From the NCBI GenBank assembly GCA_900542015.1, contig UQLY01000011.1, positions 1-64,000 of the forward strand: a stretch of DNA of 64,000 nucleotides. Direction: 5' to 3'. The stretch's first letter is position 1, and the number at the start of each line of letters is the position of its first letter. This DNA comes from an uncultured Lachnospiraceae bacterium. Lineage in GTDB: Bacteria > Bacillota > Clostridia > Lachnospirales > Lachnospiraceae. The notes below the pieces were generated by a model. The model worked only from the letters and a program-made list of their open reading frames with translations, was not told the DNA's origin and did not search any database. A program made the translations under genes and the position numbers. Positions 33,518 through 43,500 of the stretch are shown piece by piece.

Positions 33518-34510
33518 TTATGCGCCAAGGGTCGCCGCCATAACTGCCTTAATCGTATGCATACGGTTTTCCGCCTCGTCAAACACCACGGACTTTGCGG
33601 ACTCAAACACTTCATCCGTCACTTCCATTTCCGTAATGCCGAATCTCTCGCCCATCTGCGCGCCGATCTTCGTCTTCAAATCATGGAACGCAGGGAGACA
33701 GTGCATAAAGATCGCCGTATCCTTTGCGTTTGCCATAATTTTGCTGTTTACCTGATAGGGAGACAGCTCTTTGATCCTTTTCTCCCACACTTCGTCAGGC
33801 TCACCCATGGAAACCCATACATCCGTATAAATGACATCCGCATCCTTCGTCCCTGCAATCGCGTCCTCGGTCAATGTAATCGTCGCTCCCGTTTCCTTTG
33901 CGATCGCCTCGCAGGTCGCTACCAGCTCCGCAGAGGGGAAATATTCCTTAGGGGCGCAGGCAACAAAATTCATTCCCATTTTTGCACAGGTTACCATCCA
34001 GGAATTGCCCATATTATAACGGGCGTCTCCCATATAAGCCACCTTTTTCCCTTTTAAGGAACCTAAATGCTCTCTGATTGTCAGCAGGTCCGCTAACATC
34101 TGGGTCGGGTGAAATTCGTTGGTCAATCCGTTCCAGACCGGAACGCCTGCGTAATTTGCCAGTTCCTCTACAATCTCCTGCTCAAAGCCGCGGTATTCAA
34201 TGCCTTCGTACATTCTCCCCAGTACGCGCGCCGTATCCGCAATGCTTTCCTTTTTGCCGATCTGGGAACCCGACGGGTCCAGATACGTCGTTCCCATACC
34301 CAGATCATGCGCCGCTACTTCAAAAGAGCATCGCGTCCGCGTGCTTGTCTTTTCAAAAATCAAAGCTACGTTTTTGCCTCTTAAAGTATCCACGGGAATC
34401 CCTTTTTTCTTTTTTTCTTTCAAATCCGCTGCAAGATCCAGAAGATAAGTGATTTCCTCCGGCGTATAATCTAATAATTTTAAAAAATGACGTCCCTTTA
34501 AATCTACCAT
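33518..34510 (-). CDS. argF: Ornithine carbamoyltransferase
   Basis: 330 residues, cytoplasmic. It makes citrulline from ornithine and carbamoyl phosphate, in arginine synthesis or in the deiminase pathway. STRTR in FEKTSTRTRCSFEVAAHD binds carbamoyl phosphate. NGLTNEFHPTQMLADLLTI and the ornithine-site HCLPAFHD are present. With no arcA or arcC nearby, a biosynthetic role is more likely. GGAGG precedes ATG 34510. birA follows after 14 bp. Confidence 0.96.
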   Translation of the reverse strand: MVDLKGRHFLKLLDYTPEEITYLLDLAADLKEKKKKGIPVDTLRGKNVALIFEKTSTRTRCSFEVAAHDLGMGTTYLDPSGSQIGKKESIADTARVLGRMYEGIEYRGFEQEIVEELANYAGVPVWNGLTNEFHPTQMLADLLTIREHLGSLKGKKVAYMGDARYNMGNSWMVTCAKMGMNFVACAPKEYFPSAELVATCEAIAKETGATITLTEDAIAGTKDADVIYTDVWVSMGEPDEVWEKRIKELSPYQVNSKIMANAKDTAIFMHCLPAFHDLKTKIGAQMGERFGITEMEVTDEVFESAKSVVFDEAENRMHTIKAVMAATLGA

Positions 34511-34597
34511 TTTGATTCCTCCGCTTTTTTCTCTTGTACTATCTTAACTTATCCCGGCTTTTGTTGCAAGTCTCTGCCGCAGTCTTATCAAATTCCT

Positions 34598-34628
34598 AAA
34601 AAAAGCTGCCGCAAATCTGCGGCAGCTT
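34598..34628 (-). terminator. Intrinsic terminator after the SPFH gene
   Basis: AAGCTGCCGCA (34603-34613) and TGCGGCAGCTT (34618-34628) form an 11-bp perfect stem with a 4-nt loop. On the minus strand a T7 tract (34604-34598) follows. It ends the NfeD-SPFH operon before argF. Confidence 0.9.
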
Positions 34629-34643
34629 ACAAATGTTCTGCTG

Positions 34644-35573
34644 TTATTTATCGCCTGTAATGACTTCTTTGATGCTGGTAGCAAGACCCGCAACGCCCTG
34701 AATATCGGACGGAATGATGATTTTGGTCGCTTTGCCGTCCGCCGCTTTGCCGAATGCTTCCAGGCTCTTCAACTGAAGAACCGCTTCATCCGCGCCTGCT
34801 TCTTTCAGCATTTTGATACCGTCAGCCGTAGCCTGCTGTACCTTCATGATCGCTTCAGCCTGACCTTCCGCCTCGCGGATCATCTTTTCCTTCTGCGCTT
34901 CCGCACGTAAGATTGCCGCTTCCTTCTCAGCCTGTGCTTCCAGGATCGCAGATTCTTTCTTACCTTCCGCAACTAAGACGGTGGATTTCTTTTCGCCTTC
35001 CGCACGTAAGATCGCTTCACGGCGTTCACGTTCCGCCTTCATCTGTTTCTCCATGGCATCCTGAATGCCTGCCGGAGGAATGATATTCTTTAACTCAACA
35101 CGATTTACCTTAATACCCCAGGGGTCTGTAGCAACATCAAGGGTACTGCTCATCTTTGCATTGATAATCTCTCTGGAATTTAAGGTCTGGTCCAGTTCCA
35201 TTTCACCGATAATATTACGAAGCGTCGTCGCCGTCAGGTTTTCAATCGCCATAATCGGATTTTCCACGCCGTAAGCATAGAGCTTCGGGTCCGTAATCTG
35301 GAAAAATACGATCGTATCAATTCTCATTGTAACGTTATCCTTTGTGATAACCGGCTGCGGAGCAAAGTCAACAACCTGCTCTTTCAGCAATACCTTTTTC
35401 GCGATTTTATCAATAAAAGGTGTTTTGAAATGAAGACCTACGCCCCATGTCCCCTGGTAAGCTCCAAGTCTTTCCACCACATATGCGTGCGCCTGGGGAA
35501 CGATCCTGATACAGGAAATCAAAACCCAGATTACAATCACAAGCAAAATAATAATTCCGATAATTGCTCCCAT
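34644..35573 (-). CDS. SPFH/stomatin-like membrane protein (QmcA type)
   Basis: 309 residues. One N-terminal membrane helix (IIGIIILLVIVIWVLISCI), then the SPFH/band-7 domain (VPQAHAYVVERLGAYQGTWG, VDTIVFFQITDPK-like strand, GIKVNRVELKNIIPP). A long Ala/Glu/Lys coiled coil (about 180-250) follows. Such proteins form large rings or cages at membranes, in lipid-raft-like domains, and work with a paired NfeD protein. That gene lies directly upstream with adjoining stop and start. Confidence 0.93.
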   Translation of the reverse strand: MGAIIGIIILLVIVIWVLISCIRIVPQAHAYVVERLGAYQGTWGVGLHFKTPFIDKIAKKVLLKEQVVDFAPQPVITKDNVTMRIDTIVFFQITDPKLYAYGVENPIMAIENLTATTLRNIIGEMELDQTLNSREIINAKMSSTLDVATDPWGIKVNRVELKNIIPPAGIQDAMEKQMKAERERREAILRAEGEKKSTVLVAEGKKESAILEAQAEKEAAILRAEAQKEKMIREAEGQAEAIMKVQQATADGIKMLKEAGADEAVLQLKSLEAFGKAADGKATKIIIPSDIQGVAGLATSIKEVITGDK

Positions 35574-36041
35574 TTAGTTTTCCTCTTTTCTTTCTTCTAC
35601 AATTAGTTTTACACCGCTTACTGCTTTTACAATAACGACTGTTCCTACCGGCAATATAACGCCTTCCTTTTCTGTACGTGCCGACCATTCCTGCCCGCCG
35701 ACGGTTACTCTGCCGATACTCTGCAGATTATCCACCTCGCTGACCACGATCGCCTGTCTGCCGATCATACTTTCCACATTTGTCTTTACTCTGTCTTTGT
35801 TAAAATACTTCACCGCAACCGGTCTTGTAAATATGATCAGAACCAGTGAAACAATCAAAAAGACAATTACCTGGGCAATAAACGGAACATTCAGCATTGC
35901 CAAAATAAATGCAACCAGCGCGCCGCCTGCAAGCCATATGGTGGTAAGTCCCAGCGTAATAATTTCAATCACAATCATGATTACCATAACCGCAAGCCAG
36001 AACAGTACGGATGATATGCCAAATACCGTTGTCATACTCAT
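35574..36041 (-). CDS. NfeD-like membrane protein
   Basis: About 155 residues from ATG 36041 (GGAGAAGGAG upstream; a second Met two codons later is equally possible). Three to four membrane helices in the first 80 residues (VLFWLAVMVIMIVIEIITLG, AFILAMLNVPFIAQVIVF) are followed by the OB-fold NfeD domain (MIGRQAIVVSEVDN, GRVTVGGQEWSARTE). NfeD proteins act beside SPFH proteins. This pair is a standard two-gene operon. Confidence 0.92.
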   Translation of the reverse strand: MSMTTVFGISSVLFWLAVMVIMIVIEIITLGLTTIWLAGGALVAFILAMLNVPFIAQVIVFLIVSLVLIIFTRPVAVKYFNKDRVKTNVESMIGRQAIVVSEVDNLQSIGRVTVGGQEWSARTEKEGVILPVGTVVIVKAVSGVKLIVEERKEEN

Positions 36042-36220
36042 ACTCCTTCTCCTTTCTCCCCTTCGTAGTATCCCCATCATACTATATTTCAATAAAATAT
36101 TCAATAAATGCCGGAAAAATGCCTTGTAGAAATTTGGATGCGCTCCGGGGCAACCGGAGGTTGATAAAGTAAAGAAAAGGAAGGGAAAGAAAAGGAAAAC
36201 TTTTCAGTCCGGTGCGAAAA

Positions 36221-36395
36221 GGATCAAGGCGCTGCCGTGCTGTGAAAAAAGCATATCTGTCAAAGGAAACCTTTATAAAAACGCCGGCACTTAATCCGCG
36301 TACTTTGCGGATTTATGTGCCGCTGCGTTTTTATAGAGCAAAAGCGTGTTTCCGTGACAGATATGCTTTTTTATAACACAACAGCCCCTTGATCC
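36221..36395 (-). repeat. Core-in-hairpin element, copy A
   Basis: Perfect 18-bp arms (36245-36262 with 36355-36372) flank a core that starts TCAAAGGAAACC and ends GTTTCCGTGA on the plus strand. Outer sequence (GGATCAAGG ... CCTTGATCC, 36221-36395) continues the inverted repeat with interruptions. Inside, CTTTATAAAAACGC pairs with GCGTTTTTATAGAG, and CGGCAC with GTGCCG; the latter differs in both arms from the other copies. T6 follows the stem on the minus strand. It lies 3' of the cell-wall hydrolase gene. The rest of the 318-bp gap shows no gene. Confidence 0.9.
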
Positions 36396-36422
36396 TTGAC
36401 TGTTCCGTATGTTTTTCATTAC

Positions 36423-37559
36423 TTAATAGAATACATGGTTGCCGATGACTACGCCGGAGGCTTTTCCGACGCGTCCGAAATGGAGGGCGCCGCCTACGTT
36501 TGTCTGTCCTGCGACCGCGGCTTCAGCCGCCTGCATACAGGATGAGGACGGTCCTCTCGATACGATCGCCGCAACGGTTCCGTTGGTCGCCGGAGGAAAT
36601 TGTCCGGGTGCGGTAATTACGCCGATAATGGAGTTCGGATAACCTCCGCTTCTGACACGGTTCATAACGACCGCGCCTACCGCAAGCTTCCCTTCATAAG
36701 GCTGATTGCCGGCTTCCGCCTGAATCAGCGCCGCAAGCAGAGTGACATCGGAAACGCTTGTGGGTACCGCGCCCTGGTTCTGACTTAACTTTTTCAGCTC
36801 CTTCGCGCGTTCCTCGTCTTCGATTTCCTGCGTTGTCTTGCCGTGTTCGGTCGCAAACTCTACCGACACATAATCCGCGGATACATATCCGACCGTTTCT
36901 TCATCTACCTGTACGGATACCCATCCGTCCATTTCTTCTACGGCGTCCAGTACTTCTCCGTTCTTTGCAAGTCTGTATACGCCTGCGTCTTCACCCATTT
37001 CTTTTCTGACGCGCAGGGCATCTGTTGTAACCGTTGCTTTTAAGGAACCGACCTCAGCCGCCATCGCTTCGGCTTCCGCTCCGAAAATCAGGTAGTCGTT
37101 GCTTACCCAGCCTACCACATTTCCGCTTTCGATCTTTGTCCAGCCGTCCGCTGTTTCCAAAACGATACCGCTGCAGTCCTTAAACAGCTTTCCGACTACC
37201 GCAGCGTCTTCGCTTGCGGCTTCCCTGACATTCACGCTTGATTCCACATTTGCCATAACAAGCTGTGACTGTACTTCCGCCTCCTGCGTTTCGTCTGTTT
37301 CCTCTTCTTCCAAAACAACCGCTGTTTCCTGTTCCACTGCCGGAACGGTTTCCTGCATATCGACGGAAACCGCTTCGCCTGCAGCCGCGCCTGCCGTTAC
37401 CGTCACTTCACTTTTATCTGATTCATCAGAATTAAGAATTGCGGCTGCACCTACGTTCAGCTCCGCCGCTTTTGCAACAGTGCTCATCATCGCAAACGCT
37501 GTCAGGAAACAAAAAATCCCGAGCAGAGGATGAAAAGCCTTTTTGCTTACTCTTTTCAT
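36423..37559 (-). CDS. SleB-type cell-wall hydrolase with SH3 domains
   Basis: 378 residues from ATG 37559 (GGAGG 5 nt upstream). Signal peptide about 1-33. Two bacterial SH3 domains follow a Glu/Val-rich linker (ESSVNVREAASEDAAVVGKL; DALRVRKEMGEDAGVYRLAK). The C-terminal Hydrolase_2 (SleB-like) domain has LAALIQAEAGNQPYEGKLAV, with the Glu expected to be catalytic, and ends GGALHFGRVGKASGVVIGNH. It likely cleaves peptidoglycan outside the cell. Expression is from the promoter at 37649-37677. Confidence 0.92.
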   Translation of the reverse strand: MKRVSKKAFHPLLGIFCFLTAFAMMSTVAKAAELNVGAAAILNSDESDKSEVTVTAGAAAGEAVSVDMQETVPAVEQETAVVLEEEETDETQEAEVQSQLVMANVESSVNVREAASEDAAVVGKLFKDCSGIVLETADGWTKIESGNVVGWVSNDYLIFGAEAEAMAAEVGSLKATVTTDALRVRKEMGEDAGVYRLAKNGEVLDAVEEMDGWVSVQVDEETVGYVSADYVSVEFATEHGKTTQEIEDEERAKELKKLSQNQGAVPTSVSDVTLLAALIQAEAGNQPYEGKLAVGAVVMNRVRSGGYPNSIIGVITAPGQFPPATNGTVAAIVSRGPSSSCMQAAEAAVAGQTNVGGALHFGRVGKASGVVIGNHVFY

Positions 37560-37648
37560 GATTACCTCCATTTTTTTCGATATTTATTCATTTTTATTTC
37601 ATTTCTGTTTCAAATATTACAGAAATGTTAAATATCGAAGTTGAGGCT

Positions 37649-37677
37649 ATCATAGCAAAGAATTTATGATTTGTCAA
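37649..37677 (-). promoter_or_regulatory. Promoter of the cell-wall hydrolase gene
   Basis: On the minus strand TTGACA (37672-37677), a 17-bp spacer and TATGAT (37649-37654). The leader to the ATG is about 80 nt. Confidence 0.8.
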
Positions 37678-37701
37678 ATTTATCCTTTTCCATACGGATT
37701 T

Positions 37702-38502
37702 TCACATGCCCCTGGACTTTTTCACGCACGCCTTCTGCGCCTCTATTACAGCGCTTCTGAAGCCTTTTTCTTCCAATACTCTGACCGCTTCGATCGTAGT
37801 GCCTCCCGGCGAGCAGACCATATCTTTCAACTGCGCGGGATGTTTTCCCGTCTCCAGCACCATTTTTGCGCTTCCGTAAACCGCCTGCGCCGCAAATTCA
37901 TACGCCTGCTTCCTCGGCATCCCGTCCGCCACCGCTGCATCCGCCATAGCTTCGATAAATAAGAATACATATGCCGGCGAGCTGCCGCTGACTCCCACGA
38001 CGGTATCCATCAAATGCTCGGGTACTTCAAACGCCTTGCCGAAACTGTTTAATATCTTCATGACCGTTTCTTTTTCGGCATCGGTAATTCCCTGTCCGAA
38101 GCAGACGCCGGTACAGCCTTCTCCTACCAGCGCGGGCGTATTAGGCATACAGCGTACCAGCTTTGCCTCTTCCCCGAATCCGAAAAGCTCCGAGAGCCAT
38201 GCAAGGGTCTTGCCCGGAGCAATGCTGACGATAACCGCAGTTTCTTTGATCGAATCCTTGATTTCCCCGATGACCTTTTCATACATCTGGGGTTTGACGG
38301 AAAGCACCAGTATATCGGCTTCTTTCGCCGTTTCCCTGTTATCCTCCGCTGCACGGATTCCAAATGCCTTCTCCGCCTTCTGAACGGATTCCTTCGTCGC
38401 CGAAGAGCCGAGAATATCCTGCGGATCTACGACTCCCTTCTGAATAATGCCGCCGATCATTGCCGTCGCCATATTGCCCAGTCCGATAAAACCGATTTTC
38501 AT
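37702..38502 (-). CDS. proC: Pyrroline-5-carboxylate reductase
   Basis: 266 residues from ATG 38502, 7 nt after GAGGAGG. It carries out the last step of proline synthesis with NAD(P)H. The Rossmann start KIGFIGLGNMATAMIGG is clear. VVSIAPGKTLAWLSELFG, CMPNTPALVGEGCTGVC and DMVCSPGGTTIEAVRVLE (signature) follow. It begins right at the end of the methyltransferase gene (38504), so the pair is co-translated. Confidence 0.96.
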   Translation of the reverse strand: MKIGFIGLGNMATAMIGGIIQKGVVDPQDILGSSATKESVQKAEKAFGIRAAEDNRETAKEADILVLSVKPQMYEKVIGEIKDSIKETAVIVSIAPGKTLAWLSELFGFGEEAKLVRCMPNTPALVGEGCTGVCFGQGITDAEKETVMKILNSFGKAFEVPEHLMDTVVGVSGSSPAYVFLFIEAMADAAVADGMPRKQAYEFAAQAVYGSAKMVLETGKHPAQLKDMVCSPGGTTIEAVRVLEEKGFRSAVIEAQKACVKKSRGM

Positions 38503-38503
38503 G

Positions 38504-39364
38504 TTAATTCCTCCTCTGTCTTGCCGCTTCATAAGTTAATAACGTTGCCGCGATCGCGGCATTTAAGGATTCCACCCTGCCGCACATCGGGATCTTAATA
38601 TAGTGATCCGCAAGGTCTGCGGTTTCCCTTGTCAGCCCGTTTCCTTCATTGCCGATCAGAAACGCCGCCGCCTTGCGGTAATCCTCCCTGTCATAGTCTC
38701 TTGTTCCCTCCAGATGCGCCGCATAGGTTTTAACGCCCGCCTTTTTCACGGTGCAGACCGCTGCCGCCAGATCGTCCGTATAGACAAACGGCACTCTGTA
38801 AATGCTTCCCATGGTCGCCCTGACCGTTTTGGGATTGAACAGATCCACGGTATTTGCGCTCATAATAACCCCTGTAATGCCGGCGCCTTCCCCGGAACGG
38901 ATCATCGTGCCCAGATTGCCCGGGTCCTGAATATCCTCAAGGATTAAATACAGCCCGGGGTCCTTGCCGCTTTGCCTGCCGTTTCCCCCGCAAATCCGTT
39001 CGTTTCCGAGTATTTTTGCCAGATCATATTCCGGCATGTTCATCACGCACAAGATTCCCTGCGGCGTCTTCGTATCGCACATTTTTCGGAAAACGTCCCC
39101 TTTGACGATCTCAATCGTCATATCGCCCCGCTCTTTCAGGCGGGACAGTTTTTTTGCTGCCTCTCTCTCACGCGCTCCGGTATCATCGCCGCTGCCGTCC
39201 CATAATTCTTCCGATAGGTAGATTTCCTTCAGCCAATCCTCCGGTGCCTCCAGAAACATCTTGATGCCCTCGGTCACAAACAGCCCCTGTTTTTTCCGTT
39301 CTTTGGATTTGGATAATAAGAGCATCACGTTTTTAATTTTTTTATTCGATGCCGATGTAATCAT
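38504..39364 (-). CDS. TrmH/SpoU-family RNA 2'-O-methyltransferase
   Basis: 286 residues. An N-terminal substrate-binding part (SNKKIKNVMLLLSKSKERKK, LFVTEGIKMFLEAP) precedes the knotted SPOUT domain: LILEDIQDPGNLGTMIRSGE, GSIYRVPFV, AAFLIGNEGNGLTRETADLA and IPMCGRVESLNAAIAATLL, the three SpoU motifs. It uses SAM to modify rRNA or tRNA; the exact site cannot be told. proC follows directly, which I read as an operon without a known functional link. Confidence 0.93.
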   Translation of the reverse strand: MITSASNKKIKNVMLLLSKSKERKKQGLFVTEGIKMFLEAPEDWLKEIYLSEELWDGSGDDTGAREREAAKKLSRLKERGDMTIEIVKGDVFRKMCDTKTPQGILCVMNMPEYDLAKILGNERICGGNGRQSGKDPGLYLILEDIQDPGNLGTMIRSGEGAGITGVIMSANTVDLFNPKTVRATMGSIYRVPFVYTDDLAAAVCTVKKAGVKTYAAHLEGTRDYDREDYRKAAAFLIGNEGNGLTRETADLADHYIKIPMCGRVESLNAAIAATLLTYEAARQRRN

Positions 39365-39479
39365 TGCCCGCTCCGTTTGATTTTATTACAAATGCCATAG
39401 CCGCCGCGCGTTTCTCCCGCAAAATGCCCGGGATACCTTTTGCCGACAGATATGGCATTTAAAATGACTTACTGTAAAT

Positions 39480-40454
39480 TTATCTGGAAAGCGCCCTGCT
39501 GACCTCGTATTGATATTCGTCGATGTCCTTCTGCATGGCAAGCGCTTCGTCAATATCATAATCCACAAAACCGCCGTTAGCATGGGCTATCACTCTGTTG
39601 GTCTTTCCTGCACAGAGAATATCCGCCGCATATGCGCCCATAATGGAAGCATAATAGCGGTCCTTACAGGTAGGGCTGCCGCCTCTTTGCATGTAGCCTA
39701 AGATGGTTGCTCTCGTCTCAATGCCCGTAGCCGCTTCAATACGTCTTGCCATAGAAGTCGAATGCCCGATGCCTTCCGCATTGATAATAATATGATGGGT
39801 CTTTCCGATTTTTCTGTTTTTGATGATGTTGTTGATAATCGCCTGCTCGTTGTAATCATATTTCTCAGGCAGCAAAATGTCCTCCGCCCCATTTGCAACG
39901 CCGCACCAAAGCGCGATATAGCCCGCGTTTCTTCCCATTACTTCAATAATACTGCATCGTTCGTGAGAAGAGGAAGTATCTCTGACCTTATCAATGGCAT
40001 CCATCGCCGTATTGATCGCCGTATCAAAACCGATCGTATAATCGGTACAGGCAATATCCAGATCGATCGTGCCCGGCAGTCCGATGGTATTGATGCCCTG
40101 CTTGGAAAGCGCCTGCGCGCCGCGGTAAGAACCGTCTCCGCCTATGACTACGATGCCGTCAATGCCGTATTTCCGGCAGATTTCCGCTCCCTTTTGCTGT
40201 CCTTCCAGCGTGCGGAATTCGCTGCATCGCGCCGTTCCCAAAATCGTTCCGCCCTTTTGAATGGTATCGGAAACATCTCTTCTTTCCAAATCTATAATCT
40301 CTTCATTCAGTAATCCCTGATACCCTTTTTTTATACCCTTTACCTTAACGCCGTTGCAGATCGCCTTTCTGCATACGGCACGGATCGCCGCATTCATGCC
40401 CGGAGCATCTCCGCCGCTGGTTAAAATACCGATTGTCTTGATCTCTTTTGCCAT
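39480..40454 (-). CDS. pfkA: ATP-dependent 6-phosphofructokinase
   Basis: 324 residues, cytoplasmic. It phosphorylates fructose 6-phosphate. GILTSGGDAPGMNAAIRAV binds ATP. GGDGSYRGA has Gly where PPi-dependent enzymes have Asp. PGTIDLDIACTDYTIGFDTA holds the catalytic Asp (TID), with Leu in place of the usual Asn after it; I recall this as frequent in Lachnospiraceae. VMGRNAGYIAL follows. ATG 40454 follows GGAGG and a good promoter lies upstream. Confidence 0.96.
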   Translation of the reverse strand: MAKEIKTIGILTSGGDAPGMNAAIRAVCRKAICNGVKVKGIKKGYQGLLNEEIIDLERRDVSDTIQKGGTILGTARCSEFRTLEGQQKGAEICRKYGIDGIVVIGGDGSYRGAQALSKQGINTIGLPGTIDLDIACTDYTIGFDTAINTAMDAIDKVRDTSSSHERCSIIEVMGRNAGYIALWCGVANGAEDILLPEKYDYNEQAIINNIIKNRKIGKTHHIIINAEGIGHSTSMARRIEAATGIETRATILGYMQRGGSPTCKDRYYASIMGAYAADILCAGKTNRVIAHANGGFVDYDIDEALAMQKDIDEYQYEVSRALSR

Positions 40455-40489
40455 AACTTCTCCTCCGTTTCCGCTAAAACGTCTGTTAT

Positions 40490-40518
40490 ATTTTAATCCA
40501 TTTTTCCCGCCATTTCAA
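40490..40518 (-). promoter_or_regulatory. Promoter of pfkA
   Basis: On the minus strand TTGAAA (40513-40518), 17 bp, then TAAAAT (40490-40495), about 35 nt before the ATG. Confidence 0.7.
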
Positions 40519-40582
40519 TTCATTTGAGTAAAATATGCGTAAATTGCATGAATCACCAATTGCGTAAATCTGTACGTATTCG

Positions 40583-43500
40583 TTATACCAGTCTGATATT
40601 TTCCTCTCCGAAGGCGCTTTTTAAGTTTTCCATCAGCTGTCCGTCCGCTTTTACATTCTGATTTGCAGGCAGCTTCTTCATCTGCTTCTCCGCCTCGCAG
40701 AATATGACGACGCTGTCCTTTCCTTCGGACATGGCAAGTATTGAAGTCAGCACTCTTTCTTTTTCTTCGTATTGCTGTATGGAAGGGAATTTTACCCAGA
40801 GCGTCTTCGGCACTTCATCAAAGGTCATCAAGGATTCTAAAATAATCTTCCCATCTTTATCCTCTTCAATACTCGTGCGCCCGGTAATAAAAACCTTCGC
40901 CTCTTCCTGGAGTTTCGCCGCATATTTCTCATAGTCTCGGGGAAATACAACAACCTCCACGCTTCCCGCAAGATCCTCCAATTGTAAAAAAGCCATCATT
41001 TTATCATTTTTTGTATATTTAATGGTCTTTCCCGCAATCATGCCGCCCACCGTGACTTTCCTGCCGTCCTCGATTTTAGCTCGTCCCAGCTCTTCATCCA
41101 GCATAAACTCTGACGTAGTGGCAGAGATTTTCTTTTTCCAAAGCGCTTCGTATTCTTCCAAAGGGTGTCCGCTGATATAAAATCCGATGACTTCTTTTTC
41201 AAACCCCAGCAACACTTCCTTTTTATATTCTCCCACGTCGGGCATCCTGATATCAAAGTCCGCTTTCTGCTCTTCCCCGACGAGATCAAACAGCGACATC
41301 TGCCCCGCCATATTGCTTTTCTTATCCTTAATAATACTGTCCATGACCTGAACGTAAATACTCATCTGCTGCTTTCGTGTTCCGGGCAGACAGTCAAAAG
41401 CGCCCGCCTTAATAAAGTTTTCCACGACGCGCTTATTCAGATCCGCATCGGCAAGTCTGGTCACAAAATCCTTGAGATTTTTATAAGGACCGCGCAATTC
41501 TCTTTCCTGAACGAGCAGATCGATGATATTACGCCCTACGCCCTTAATCGCGGTCAGCGCGTAGACAATGGCTCCGTCTTTTACGGAAAAGCCCACCAGA
41601 CCCTCGTTGACGTCAGGCGGCAGAATTTTGATTCCCATAGAACGGCACACCATAATATAGGAAGAAACCTTTCCGGCATTGTCGATGACAGAGGTCAGTA
41701 ACGCCGCCATAAATTCCACCGGATGGTAATATTTCAGATATGCCGTCTCGTAGGCAACCACCGCATAAGCCGCCGCATGGGATTTGTTGAAGGCATATTT
41801 GGCAAAATCCATCATATCGTCGTAAATCTGCGCCGCCACGTTCTCGGGAATGCCTTTGGATACGCAGCCGGGTACGTTTTCCTCGGGATTGCCGTAAATA
41901 AAGTTTGCCCGCTCCTTTTCCATAACCGATTGCTTCTTTTTGCTCATGGCGCGGCGCACAAGATCACTTCTGCCCAGCGTATAACCGCCCAGATCCCGTA
42001 CAATCTGCATAACCTGTTCCTGATACACGATACATCCGTAGGTCGGCTCTAAGATCGGCTGCAGCTCCGGACAGGAATAGGTCACGCTGTCCTGATTGTT
42101 TTTTCCCTCAATATATTTGGGAATAAAATCCATCGGACCCGGTCGGTAAAGGGAAATTCCTGCAATGACGTCCTCCAGATTCTGAGGCTTCAGCTCCTTC
42201 ATAAAGCTTTTCATCCCCGCACTTTCCAACTGGAACACCCCGTCGGTTTTACCCGTTCCGATGGAATCAAATACTGCTTTATCGTCAAAATCGATCCGGT
42301 CGATGTCTATTTTTTCCCCGGTGCTCATTTCCGTCAGTTTGCAGGCGTTCTGAATGACGGTCAGGGTACGAAGCCCCAGGAAATCCATTTTCAAAAGTCC
42401 CAGTTCTTCAATTGTCGTCATGGTAAACTGCGTAACGATAGAGCCGTCGGACCCCCGGGAAAGCGGGACAAATTCATCCGCCGGTCTCTGGCAGATTACC
42501 ACGCCTGCCGCGTGCATGGAAGTATGCCTCGGCAAACCCTCCAGACGTTTGCACATATCGATCAATTCTCTGACCTGTTCATCGTTTTCATACAGATTTC
42601 GCAGTTCGGGATTGATCGTCAGCGCCCGGTCCAGCGTAATATTCAATTCATTGGGGATCATTTTTGCAAGAGAATCCGCAAAGGCGTAAGGCAGATCCAT
42701 AACCCTCGCCACGTCGCGGATCACGCCTTTTGCCGCCAGCGTACCGAAAGTAACGATCTGCACAACCTTATCCGCGCCGTATTTCCTGCTGACATAATCG
42801 ATGACCTCCTGCCTTCTTTCATAGCAGAAATCAATATCAATATCCGGCATGGATACACGCTCGGGATTTAAAAAACGCTCAAAGAGCAAATTGTATTTAA
42901 TAGGATCGATGTTGGTAATTTTGAGGCAGTAGGAAACGATGCTACCCGCCGCAGAACCACGCCCCGGTCCCACCATAATATCGTTCTGTCTGGCATAGTT
43001 GATAAAGTCCCAGACAATCAGAAAATAATCCACATATCCCATCTTCTGAATGACGGAAAGCTCATAATCCAGCCTCTCCCGCAAGGTTCCATCATCATTC
43101 GGATAACGCTCCGCCAATCCGTCAGTGCATAGCTTATTTAAATAAGTCCAGGAGTCATATCCTTCCGGCACTTCAAATTTGGGAAGCTTGGTCACGCCAA
43201 ATTCAATCTCCACATTACAACGTTCTGCGATTTTATGGGTATTTTCCAACGCTTCGGGGGCATAAGGAAAGAGACGCCTCATTTCCTCCTCGCTCTTGAT
43301 ATAATATTGTCCGCCCTCGTAGCGCATACGGTCTTCATCGGCAAGTTTCTTTCCGGTCTGCAGGCAAAGCAGGATATCATGCGGTTTCTCATCTTCCGCA
43401 TAAGTATAATGAACGTCGTTCGTAGCGACTAACGGAATATTCAGTTCCCGGCTCATACTAAGCAAAGCGGTGTTGACGGTCTGCTGTTCCGGAATGCCAT

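Noticed and set aside
33398..34057. 219-residue plus-strand frame
   Set aside because: Antisense to argF and birA, whose catalytic motifs are intact; no ribosome site.
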